A stretch of 64,000 nucleotides of DNA, from NCBI GenBank assembly GCA_003864495.1, contig ML133495.1, positions 2,983,231 through 3,047,230 on the forward strand, in the 5' to 3' direction. The notes beneath the pieces were generated by a model, which did not search any database, had not been told where the DNA came from, and saw only the letters and a list, made by a program, of their open reading frames with translations. Positions 11,627-23,700 of the stretch are shown piece by piece. Source of the stretch: Nemopilema nomurai. Its lineage: Eukaryota; Cnidaria; Scyphozoa; Rhizostomeae; Rhizostomatidae. The first letter of the stretch is position 1; each line of letters starts with the position of its first letter. Both the position numbers and the translations under genes were made by a program.

Positions 11627-11651
11627 CTTTTCAAAAGTGTGAACTACATCC
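11627..11651 (-). repeat. Right terminal inverted repeat of the transposon
   Basis: Read on the - strand it starts GGATGTAGTTCACACTTTTG and pairs with 8501-8525. It is followed on the + strand by TTAA (11652-11655), the second copy of the target-site duplication. Confidence 0.85.
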
Positions 11652-11759
11652 TTAAAAAGCTTGCGATAAATGTTCCTTCCCGTACACCGATAGCAACAGA
11701 GCGTTGGTTTTTTAAATCACGTTGGTGGAGTTGAGGGTGAGCCTAGTAACCATTTCATG

Positions 11760-11773
11760 CATTATCGATAATG
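11760..11773. promoter_or_regulatory. 14-bp perfect palindrome over the MRL start codon
   Basis: CATTATCGATAATG is self-complementary and its last three bases are the proposed ATG. The core TATCGATA is the known Drosophila DREF-type motif; whether it means anything in this organism is unknown. No other promoter motif stands out in the 115 bp between the transposon and the ATG. Confidence 0.2.
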
Positions 11774-14700
11774 GGAACTTTTGTAAACCCCGACAGGTCT
11801 GAACTTGATGATAACGATTTTAACATGGACAGCGGTGGCAGTGCTGACGAAGATGAACATGATTTCACTGACGCCGATGCGGCCATTGACCGCATGCTGG
11901 ATGAGCTGCAAGACTTCACGTTTGTAAGTGGTGCTTTACCGTGAAAGTTAAGGTCTCTTTGTGATACACGCTTGCGTTGCTTCGTAATATTCGGGCTGTT
12001 TCCCAGTACATAGTTTTAATAGCAACATGAAAAGGGCAATCCAGTATGTGCTTTTTCTTCAAGAATAAGCCGGGCGTAGAGCAGCAAAATAAAGCGCCCT
12101 GGCTGTGCATCGTGTGTTTCTCAAAATTGGAACTATACTGACTTACATTGACCGTGGTTAATTCATAATGCATGATCTCACAGAAAATTTATGTTAGAGT
12201 TGGGTATAGGCTAGGCCTGTTATCAGGATAGAGAGCTCTGATTCCACACAAAGAGAACTTGAAAATTTCCTATAATAAGGATCACGGTTAATGTATATTA
12301 ATGAAGCAAGTCCCTTCAAGTTGACTTCAAGGCCTCAACGTAAGATTGAATTGCATTATTTGTTCGGTTTTTACCAAAGTAGACAATTTATTCTAATTTT
12401 AAGACCCAGGGCAGTTCTTTACTGGCAACTGTCGTTATTCGGATAATAGGGAAAGCATTAAGTAAAAACAACACCAACTTTTTACTTTTAGCTATTCATT
12501 GATCAGGCTTTTGCTTAACAACCCCCTCCCCCTTATCTTTTTTCGGTTCCAAACCACAGGCTACTCATTGCAACGCCAAGTCACAGTATTTCTGTCGTGT
12601 TGCTATGCACAGCTGGCGTTCAACGTAGAGAGCCAAAAGTAGCTTTTGAAGAGCCTTATTTTTAAAATACTTTAATATTAGGCAATGACGCTTTTTTATC
12701 TGGAATCGAAGCCAGTTAATGTCTTTTACCTTTTTTCCTATCGAGTAAAAGTCAATTTGCCATCAGCCATCGTGCTTATCAAGAAATCATTCGACGATTT
12801 TCGAAGCGAAGATCAAATGATTCAATTTTTGCTCTGATATTCAAGAAGGAAGCTGGGATCATGAAAGTGCCAATATTTTGATCAATTGTGTTTGTTGATA
12901 TTTTGCTGTAGGAACTTGAAGGCAATTCCAACGAAACTTCAGGCACCACATACGAACCACTGAAGTCGGAACCGAAGAGTCCAAAAAGCCCGACGATACC
13001 TACAGTTACCTCCTCATTGGTATGTTTTCTCAAAGTTAGATTCTTTGCAATTTTATTGAATTGTTCTCAAAGCATTTTTTCATGAGGGAGCCTTTTTCTG
13101 GGTAAGAAAATGAAGGTGCTTAAGTCTCGTTGATTATTGTTATGTGGAAAGACGGATGTCTTTTATTGTCTGACTTGCCCAAGACCATACACTTTCGTAT
13201 TGTTTATCCATTTTCAAATATTTTGTCTGAATATTTCCCTGGTTGCAAAATTATCAACTGGTGTATTCAAAATTCAACATCGAAATATAAGTTGAATTTG
13301 TTTTCAATCATCGTAAGCCACCTTAAAAGCAAATGTGGTACATAATGGAGCTCATTTATGGAGAAACGTTATAGGGTAATGGCGTTCCCTTCTGTCTTGC
13401 TTTAACCTCCCCTTCCTTTGGTTTCACTGAGAAATAGGTGCAAGAATGCACTTTAATTGTGGCACAAAAATGTACTTCAACGGCAGGTTTCTGAACCTAC
13501 TCAAGCTTGAGCTTTTCATGAACGCAACACATATGTTAAAGCAAGTAGTGTCACCTCATGTCAAGGAAGCTTCTTTGCGCCCTGCTATGGTGCTTTGTCG
13601 TCCTCTCTTTGTATTGAATACCCAACAGCGATTGGAATGAAACGAGCGATACTGTTCCTTCACTGATATTTGTGCCAAAGAGCTCATGACTCGTATGTGC
13701 TTCCGAGAACCGGCTGTCGAGGAGGAAGGTATTTGTCTTCTGTTGCCACAACACGGGAGCTTGCTAGGTTTTGAACTGTCTCTTAACTTTTTTGCATTTC
13801 TTGATTGAAGCGTAAGGTCACCAACCCCAGCAAAATAACAGTTGATAAATGAAGACTTTTTAGTTGGCGCTGTCATAAGCTCCCACATTGGCTCTAGACT
13901 TCTAAATATTGGGCCTAACTTCTAATAAAAATGTCTGCGGATTTTTGGTTGCTTTTAGCTGTGCCAATTGCCGATCTTCAGTTGCTTTTGGTTGCCAGGT
14001 CTCGCTTGTAGAGTCAAAATACCACAAGCTGCGTTTCTGGAAAGGAAATAGCAAGTGATATCTGCGTATATTTATTTGCTTCTTAGCACTCTAACACTGC
14101 CTACGGCGAATAAGTGCGCTTAGGGGCTGTTGTAGTCCAAACACCATTGTTGTTGAATACACCAAGTGCTGGATATATTCTCGTCAGCTGTTCGCAGTGT
14201 TCCTAAACCATAAACACACGTAGCGATAAGAAGTTGCCTGTGATGTCATATGAGGACTACTCAGTATTTTTTCAGTAATCGTCAATGAAATTTGGAAGTC
14301 AATAAAATGTATATCTTTCATAACTCTAATATGATGTTTAGAATTTTAGCCCATTAAGTTAAGCGTTTCTCATAAGGTTTTGCAACGTCCCCTTTCAGAA
14401 ACTCCATTTATGGAGCCTGAACTTCGAACAGAGTTACGCATAGGTATTGGTTTTTTTCAATTTGCCGGAACTTGAAATTGCAATCGACTTTGAACCATAT
14501 TTTGAATGCTGCCATTTTGATGCCCATATTCCAAATCATTATTATACCGAATTCTCGGAACAATGACCAACAGATCAGTTCTAGTGTCTTGGTTGGTACC
14601 AACAAGAGATTGTTTGGCAGGGATAACTACCATTGACTTGTGACCCCAAAAATTCGAAATCCCTGGCCCTTGAACTTCAGAAAGGATCTTTTTGATAACG

Positions 14701-17700
14701 TCAATACCTCGTGCTAATGCATAATGATATCAGGCGCGGCGCACGATGTAGAGATAATAATCATAACGCCCATTGTCCCTGAGTCGAGGCTGACCACGTG
14801 ACGGACATCAGGCTTGACCTAAGCTCATTTCTGATTCGCTACCTGCTAAGCATTTCACAATTGTGCTTATGGGTGCCCAAATATAAACAAGTATAAATCA
14901 TGAATCGATACTGGGGCGTTTTGAGAACCCACTGAGCCGATTTGCTATTCTCAAATCACATGCATCCCTTTTTAATTGCATACCTCTGCTGGAGGTAGTG
15001 TTTTCTGTGACAAATCCCTTTTCAATTGATCTCGCATGTTGGCCTTTGTTTTTCCGTATCTTTTTAGAATCATTTATTTCTTGCTTAAGCCCCTAGTTCC
15101 TCTATTCATTATCTAAATGGATTATTCCAATTAAATCTGACACGGCTTCCACCACCACTGCTGCGTAGCCACTTAATGGTGGAGTTTTCTCTCATATCTA
15201 CCGAATTCTTCCCTTCTTCAAGTGCTTGCTGCGTCGCAGATCGCAATCTCTTTTGGCCATTAATTCTCCAGTCACTCTAGGTATGCGGAATCCCATCTTT
15301 GAATTGATCATTCTCTAAGATGCAGCCGCTTACCAGTGGTTGTCGCTGCGAGAGCACGTCACACCCAGTGTTTACTTACTTCAACTATGTTTATAGTAAA
15401 CAATGAAAACACATGCGATTGTTCCTCGTCTGTTGGTTCGTGGGAATGCATTGAACGGCCTTTTTCTACAAAGAAATTCCACACAAGACGCGCAAAAATC
15501 ACATTCCACCCAAAAATGATATTGATCAACCCCTTGCATGGCATCTGCCTTTGAGCGTGACAATGAGCCTCCGATGGCGTGTGCACACACCGTCTACGTT
15601 ACGTCCGTGCCCCGGTTCAATTTACGTGGCACCGGTGCTTGTTCTGAACACGAGTTTGTTTGAGTCGGTTCGATTGTGGTCGTTGGCTGCGTCAGCACTG
15701 GAATGCGACTGTAGTCGAGAATCAATCACTTCAGCGATGAACCACGTCCATCATAACGAATAAGAATTGGCGTGGTAAACTGCAGTTCACGAAATGGATC
15801 CGTTCAGCCATGGAATGGCTAACATTGTGCTGCTATGGTGGTACTTCAAAGATGTTCACAAATATTGTAAATATATTTCATCTTTGCAGGATCACTTGAG
15901 GTTCTCTACCATCGCAATCGAAGGTATGTCTGATTTATTTCTGTTCTATATTGTTTTGTTGCCGTTTCGAGAAGTAGAAGATGTACCTCTGCATTGTACC
16001 AAAACATCCTAACGAAGCTTTTAGCTCACTGTGCGCACCGCTATTGAAAACACCTTATTGTGAACAGAAATTGATTATTGGGGTCAGTGCTAGAGTCGTT
16101 ATTTGTACGGGAGCGAGTCTTGAAACAGCTAAGATCGCATTGGAAATCTCAACTTTAATTTTCAGAATGGGAAGAAAAGCGCGCCAGTTTGTGACTATTG
16201 GGTTGTGGTTACTGGCCGAAGGTGTTGAACTTTGATTGCCCTGTTTAATCGCTGAATAGGGAGATATGTTTTACTTGAAAACGGAGAAATACTATCTTGC
16301 TTCTAATAAATACCAGATAGGCGACAATCGGAACAGCAAACAAAGTAGTTTGTGAAATGCTTGGTCGAAAAGCAAACGAACACCATGGTCACAATTTGCA
16401 TTTACAGGTGTCCGAAGTCTTTTTCCCCAAGTTGTTTGCTGATACAAGCTGGCAGGTAGACGTGAACGTTTGCCTATGTTAAAACGGGGGCTGATAATTC
16501 TTACTTTTCCAAATAAACATACTGCTTTGTTTTTTATCTTCTTCCCAAAGACCAAGTTGTATTTCACATTTTGAATCATAAGTTATTTTTGCGTGATAAA
16601 ATAGACAATTCAATATTCATACTGTGCTGATACCGTGTCGAATTAGCTGAAATGGCTTAACTTTTCGGCGAGCAGTTTTCGAGAGGGATTGCAAGAGAGC
16701 TGTCAGGAAAAAATGGGTTCCCTCCCCCTGATCATAACTAAATTTCTTAGTTCTCATTGCAAACTTTTGGGGGCTTTGTTGATTGGCGATAATTATCCTT
16801 GCTATTGGTAATGATTTCCAGTCAAAGTGTTTTTCAGTCTCTGTTTGGCTACAATGTTCGATGATTTCATGATCTTCTTTAAAAAGTTGAATTCCCATGT
16901 TCGAAACTGCCCAGTTCTGACTGCTGGCATGCACTCATACTCGTGCCCTTAAGCTGCCCGAGAAATCATCGAAGAAGCCATTGTGCAAATACTGAGAGGT
17001 GGAATCCAAACATAGCTCCGAAACCTGTTTGATATATATCAAGTCTCCGTATAACCCGCAAGTTTTCAATTTCCAAAAAATGTTCTCTTGGCAGCAGCTT
17101 CCAAGCATATTAACTTCTTACGGATTAAGGAACCAATGCTATCACCATTGATCTTGAAGGCGAAGAATAAGCTAGGGCTCCCTTGACATAGGGCCTGGTT
17201 TTCGTTTTCTTTGATGAACGTTGGTGGTCCACTTTCCTGGTTATTAATTTCCGGGTCAGTTGCACGGAATATAGCCGTCATACAGAATGACAGCCTTGTG
17301 TATGCATTGTTTTTGAAGAAACAGTTTACAAGACGTTTCAGCTTGGCCTGGAAACTATTAAGAAGCTTTCATGATAGTTGAATTCCAAGAAAATATCAAG
17401 ACCCTTGCTGTTTTCTGCTACGTTCAGTCATACCTGTTTTTCTGCAAACCACTATTTTTTCGTGCAGGTTTTATTTTTGGCAAAATCATCAGTCATGTTT
17501 GACTTTAGATCTTTTTTATTAATGTATCAGGCTTATTTTTAAGCGAAAAAAGTTGTTGAAATGTCAAGAAATAACTTCACAATTCATAAAATGCGGTCCT
17601 CGTATTGTTTTTATTGCTTCGATTTCAGTTGTTAATAGGGCTTTCAAATCCTGCTACGAACGCCTTCTTTTGTTCACTGGCCTAAACCTGATGCAGATTT

Positions 17701-20700
17701 CTTTTTGCAAGGCTTTCAGTAAACTCTTATCCGATGAGGTATGCACTATTTGCTGAAATCTCATGTTGACGACAACAGTCATATTTTGTTTTCAGATAAA
17801 CCTCTAAAGAAATTTTAATTAGAAATTTTGATAATTGTTATCCTATTCGAAGGTCAAAGGTTATTTGGACCAACGTATGCTTGCAAGAAAGTAGCATTTC
17901 ACTGCAAGAGCACCAAAGAGTCTCGTTGAGACGCTGCCATTTATAGAGCCGTTTAGCCGTTTATTTGATCGTTATAAAACCTTTGGCTGTGGACCGCGAA
18001 ATGTTTTGGTAAAATAAGCACAAACCTAAAGTTCAATATAGTCAACATAAATCAGCTTACGTCATGCAGCTCAGACAATTCAATCGAATGAAGAATTATT
18101 TTTAATCAACATTTCAAACATCTTAACTTTTTCAAATTTGTTGCTCATTCCCTACTTTGTTTCCAGCCAGAATCGATCCTTTGGTTCCAGGCCACTGTTC
18201 ACTTTCTCGTCTGTTATTTGACCATTGTTTCCAGTTTGAGGCGCCTTTCTCTCCATTTGGCACTCGATACATTAACTATCTCAAGTACGCCTAAGGGACA
18301 GACCGCGATGAATTATTTTTAAAAATTGTTCTTTTGGGGTTTTAATTCCTTCCTTTGAAATACCTCAAGCGTGTTTATATGTCTGAAACATGAATTGGAG
18401 AATAAAGACACTGTTATTTCAAATAACGTTTAGAGCTCTTTCAGCTAGATCGCTGACTGGGAGATTCAGATAAAGGAAAACTTCCACCACAACTTGCAAA
18501 GGAAAGCTTACTAGATTTTGGCTGGGAGAAAAGAAATTGGACAATTTGTTGTTACTTTGAGACACAAGCATAGGGTGGTAAATTATCGAACAAGCTTTTC
18601 AAGTCGTTATATATGAAGGCATTGGTACAGGGGAGTCGATTTATTGTGATATTTGGCAATGAATTTGGCACGAATCGTGAGTACAGGCGGTGTCATTGGG
18701 CTGTGACCATTGAATCAGTACGTTGGGTCGTCGAAATATATTTACTCTTGGTTTTCGGACCGCATTCTGTCATGGAACAGCCTAATTAGCCATCAATGCT
18801 TGATTCATTGGGCAAAGCCCTGCATCGCATCTCGACAGGCCCCGTTGTTAGAACTAAGGGCAAACAGAGTGTTTCGCTGTTTACTGGGGATCAGATAGAG
18901 TAAAAGTGCCATTTTGTTTGTGGTTTTAAAAGCCTTGCATTAACGGTGAGTCCAGTGTTTGCCTTGAAACGAAAGAGTTTCACTCAGAACAGTTTTTTAA
19001 TTGAAAAGGTGATCCAGTTTTCCCAAAGTAATCGTTCTGGAGGTGTTTTGTTTGCTTGGGATCAATGCCGTTTCTCGTGGACAAATCTGAAATATTTTCT
19101 GTCTTGCATGTTTTATTTCAAGATTTAGACTTAATTAGTTTGAGATGTGAAGCTTTTTTCAAGTGAGTTTCAATTCTGCTTCTCATTTGTGCGTAATTAT
19201 GCCTTTTAGAGTTCATTTTAAAGCAATCCTTCCAGCTGATTTCATTTACAACAAGGCCAAAGTGTTTTGGGGTGTGTTTGTGCCCACAGCCGTTTCTTGT
19301 TGTTAGCCCATCTGAAAAGCCCTAGGTCAGCTGGCTGCGGTGTGATCCTATTCCAAAACATTTCATACGCGCGAGCCAGTAACCCAACTGGGAACAAGAT
19401 CGAACCTTTGTAACCATAAGTTAACGTCCGGGGTTACAAGTCACCTGACATTCGAGGCCACAGTAATATCACTTCTCCTTGTAGATATTGGCTCTTGCTT
19501 AGCGCCTTTTCCTGATCGGAATTAGGTTCACAAAGTTTAGAAAGCCATTTGTTCTGTTTTCTTTGCAAAGAATTTTGAATTTTTGTAAATACTCTTTTTA
19601 CTGCGTCACTACGTCCCGTGTTTACGCTGGAGTCGTGTTGACGCCGTTCTTGCAGTGCGGGGCATGGACATTTGTCCTGAAATTGCCCGTTAATCAAGGC
19701 CATTATTTGCTAATTACCTAATATCTTACCGCTTCCGTATTTCTGGCAGTTTGTGTGTTTGAAAGAACAACGGCCCACCCGTCCCCCACTCATCTTTTCG
19801 GACAAGTCATTCATGACAGAGAATGAATTCTGTTTTGTATTCAATCTAAATTCTAATTCGTGTGTTTTCCTCGCAAATCCTTTACTTTACCAGACTTTCA
19901 TATCTTGGAATTTTTCTTTGTTTGAAAGATCCAAATAGTTGACAAAAACATATAGAAGCAAAAGATTTTTGTCGATATAACGAATTTATTCTCACGTAAG
20001 CATTGCTCAAGCAGGCTTTCACTTTGCTATTCCTTTTCAAATGTAACCCCATTTCTGCCTTACTTTGCTATGATGATGTGATGACGTCATCTCGTTAACC
20101 AATGCTGGGTTTCGCGCGATAGAGGTTGTTGCTGACAGCAATTAATCCTTGACTTGGTTCATGACCCACTTACTTGTGACACTGATCTTTGATTTGTCGC
20201 GCTCCATGATTGGTGGGACAGTTCGGCTGAGCTTCATGGGCCATCTGCATGGTCATCTTTACCATGATGTGTTTGAGCACGTGCTAGAAAAACAGAGAAT
20301 GAAAACGTTTTGCCTCCCTAGATTCCCCGGATGTGGATCTCGATGCCTTACTGGAAGACCTTTGCAGCATGGAAAGGGACATCATGAGCAATGTCAACGA
20401 CAGTGGGATTTCTTCGAATTCGTCCATGACCATCTCGTCCTCCAGCACCATGTACTCTGACAGTGTCTCAAGCATTTCCCAGTCAACTGGGAAAGTCATG
20501 TCACCAAAGACACCCTTATCACCAAAGTCCCCCGTACCCGCCAATGTAAGTAGAGCAATCATACAACTAAACATATTTAGATAAGCAGTATGAAGTTCTC
20601 GTATTATGCATAGACAGACACCATCCAAAGAGCTCTTACTTCAGTGTCTTTAGCTGTCCCTGTATGTTGCTGTATGTTTTTGGACCAAATAATCCTGACC

Positions 20701-23700
20701 CAAATAATCCTGACCCATTACTCGGCTCACATTGATGTGGGCGTCACAGTTTTCACCTGAGTGTCTGCGCAGGCAACTGCTCGCCTCTTAACCACGTTGC
20801 AAGACAAAAATATCTTTATCTCTGGAATATGGAGTCTTTTAGTAATTTTGGTCTTTTTCTTTAAACACCCCTAATCCTTTTCAAGCCTAAGAATGTGCAG
20901 ATTTCATTGGATTATGTTATGGCTTTTTTATACACGTTAAAGGTCTTTTAAATGATTTGTCAAATTTATGGTAGGGGAGAGAATGGTTTGCCCCACTTTG
21001 AAGCACTCTGTCGGGGATAAAGAAGTGACCCAATCTTAATCCCTTACCAGCATGTGATACTTAGTTGTTCGAGTTTATGATTGTTAGGTGTCGCACTAGG
21101 GCCTACTCGCCATAATTTAGCACTGGAGATATGCGACTAGGCTTCGTCACGCTGAAGGTATAAAGACTTCAAAAGGGTATGCTGGTTTGATACAGCTTTT
21201 ATGTGGATACAGCGGAAGGTCGTCGAGATTAAGGTTAATTGTTGCGTTTCGGGCGAATGTCTTTGAAACATTAACGAAAATCTCTAAAAGCCGGTTTGTT
21301 TTGCTTGCTGAAATGGCGTCTCTCTTTCGCGAAAGGTTACTTCCGATGTTAGAGATCGACTGGAGAATCTGCAAGAAGAAACAAGGGAGCTGACACCGGA
21401 AGAACAGGAAGCTAGATTCAAGGCTGAGAAGATTAAAATTGCGCTTGAGAAAATGAAGGCCGCAAGCGTGCAGAAACTGGTAGTGAAAGTGTTCGAAGAC
21501 AACCTGGAGACATCAAAAACGATGTTGATCGATCAGACGTGGACAGCAAGGGACATTGTCACCAAAATGGTGAAGAAGAACGACGTGGAGGTGGATCCAA
21601 ACTGGTCCTTAATCGAAAGGCTTCCAGACATGCATTTAGGTATCTTTCTTTTTTCGAATCTTAGTACCCTAGTCGAGTAATCCGATATGGTGCGAGATGA
21701 GTAACCCTGTCGAAGGGACAACGCAGTGCACTCCTCTTAATAGGAAACTTTTTGATTAGGAGCTCAGTTTGGATGTCATTATCAGTCAGGATACTTTCAT
21801 TACTCGATCTAAACGATATGTTTTGTCTCTAAAAGAAAGTGATGTTTCGCATTGAAAAACGGCTTAAATCAATATCGTCAAATGCAGCCAAGTGTCAATA
21901 AGCTATGGAGATATGGAGATCTTGCGTGTTGGCCCTCGAAGGTTGAGCTATTCGCCGGTATTCCTTCACGGGTACGCCTGATCAAGAAGGTGATTCTTTG
22001 GAACATTTTGAAATTGCAGTGCTCTGGAACAGTATTGGGACCTTATTTCCTTTCACAGATTGTCAAAAGAATTGTTCCTCCGTAACAGAGAATATATTAT
22101 ACTAAGAAAGTGTAGCCTGCAGTTTGTAGAACCAACCTGGTACTTGCAACTCGGCGGACAATACAGCTCTCGGTCTTCACCCATCATCTACTGTTTGCAT
22201 ACTTCAAGCGCGGCGTCCTTAAGTTAAAAACGTTTAGTAGCAATTGTTTCTTTGTAAGTTGACTATTCCTTGATCCGGGCAATTTTTAACTTCACATTTT
22301 GTGAAAATTGTCTGTGCCAAAATTGGCTGCGAAAATGTTTGGGCCGTCAGGCTGCGAATTAACCTGTTTTACATTTTAAGATTTAACTTTTCCTATAATT
22401 ACGGTCAAATCAAATCAAAAAGAAATATCTAAATATTCAAAGTAACTCGCAACCGAACGTTGAAAACAACACGTATTCTGCAGTATAAATTAATTTAAAG
22501 ATGGAGATTTCAATTTATGAAGTCAATATTTGAGAAAGATCCGTAGATAGCGAAATACAAAATCGATGACAACAACCTGGAATGGAGAATGCGCGTTGTA
22601 ATTTATGTTTGGTATGGCACAAAAATGATGCATGGAACATTTCGTAAGAGAGCTTCAATCAATTTGTCATATAATTGGAGGAGGGATAGCAGTTGAGAGC
22701 AAACGTGGTTGAAGTTTGTGTACTGTTAGGGCTATGTGCTGCTAACTAATGCAATAAGTGTTTGAGAACGGTTTTACTCTAGTTTGAAGTTCACCTGTAC
22801 AAGCTGATAGTAATCGGAGATCTCTACTCGCACTTAAGAATTGATAAGTCATCAATAAGTTGCAATTTTGACGTCATCGTTGCCCTCTATTTTAGAGAGG
22901 ATCATGGAAGAGCACGAACATGTCCTGCCGGTCGTTTTTGACTGGACGAGAGACACCACAAATATGTTGGTCTTCACAAAGAGAAGAGACAAATACACCT
23001 TGTTTCGCAACCCACAGGTTTGTTAACGCTCCCTGTTATTTATCACCAGTCAATAAATATCAAAAAATGTTCGTCTATTTCAGATTCCTTGAATATTTCC
23101 TACTAACCCTCAATGCACCTACGCAAGCCTTTGTAGCCTTTGGCGACAACGAGATTGCATTCCCTGGCTATATCGATGTAAAAGCTGCTTGGAATTCCGT
23201 AACGATTATACTCTCATTTGCTTGGTAACAAGACCTTCGTTAATTGAGTTCGGGTGATTCAGGCTATGGCCGCATTGCTCCGTAGATGTATTGTCCTGTC
23301 TTCATGTCGATCTATTCCACCTGTTTATGCGGCTCTCCTGGTATGATTAAGCGAACTTAGGGAATTAGAACCTTCATGATCTCTCTACCACAAATGTTTA
23401 CATATAAATGTATTTTTACACTTATTAGCTCCTGGAATAAATTGCATTAGAATACCTAATACGAACGTAAGAATGCAACGGTTAGGTCCAACACTGGCTT
23501 ATAATACCACATCTATTTATATCTTTTACGTAAATGCTCTTTACTACATGTATATTTATATGTGTTTTATTTATTTATATATAGGTATTTTGTTTTATTT
23601 CCTGTCATCCTTCACAACCTATGTGTATAAGCTCTTTTTCCTCCAGCAAGGGCAAAATAGACTTTTAATTTGTCCTTGGCAGCATGACACGGTCATTTAT

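Larger units (their letters stand above)
8501..11651 (-). mobile_element. Complete DNA transposon with TTAA target duplication (Kolobok-like / 'Mutator-like' transposase)
   Basis: A 3,151-bp element is bounded by 25-bp inverted ends (8501-8525 and 11627-11651) and directly flanked on both sides by TTAA (8497-8500 and 11652-11655). Inside is one long intronless - strand transposase gene with 428 bp of upstream and 611 bp of downstream non-coding DNA. TTAA duplications are typical of the piggyBac and Kolobok superfamilies. The transposase has none of the piggyBac features I know and resembles the family databases call 'Mutator-like transposase'. Because the ORF is intact and the ends are recognisable, it looks like a fairly recent insertion that may be mobile. 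The superfamily assignment is inference from the duplication and the protein motifs. Confidence 0.85.

Noticed and set aside
19434..19703. 89-residue - strand frame that looks hydrophilic
   Set aside because: No family, no splice sites and no promoter or poly(A) context; it lies in an MRL intron.
20149..20628. Open frames of 103 and 114 residues around MRL exon 4
   Set aside because: Shadows of the true exon 20322-20545 in other frames.
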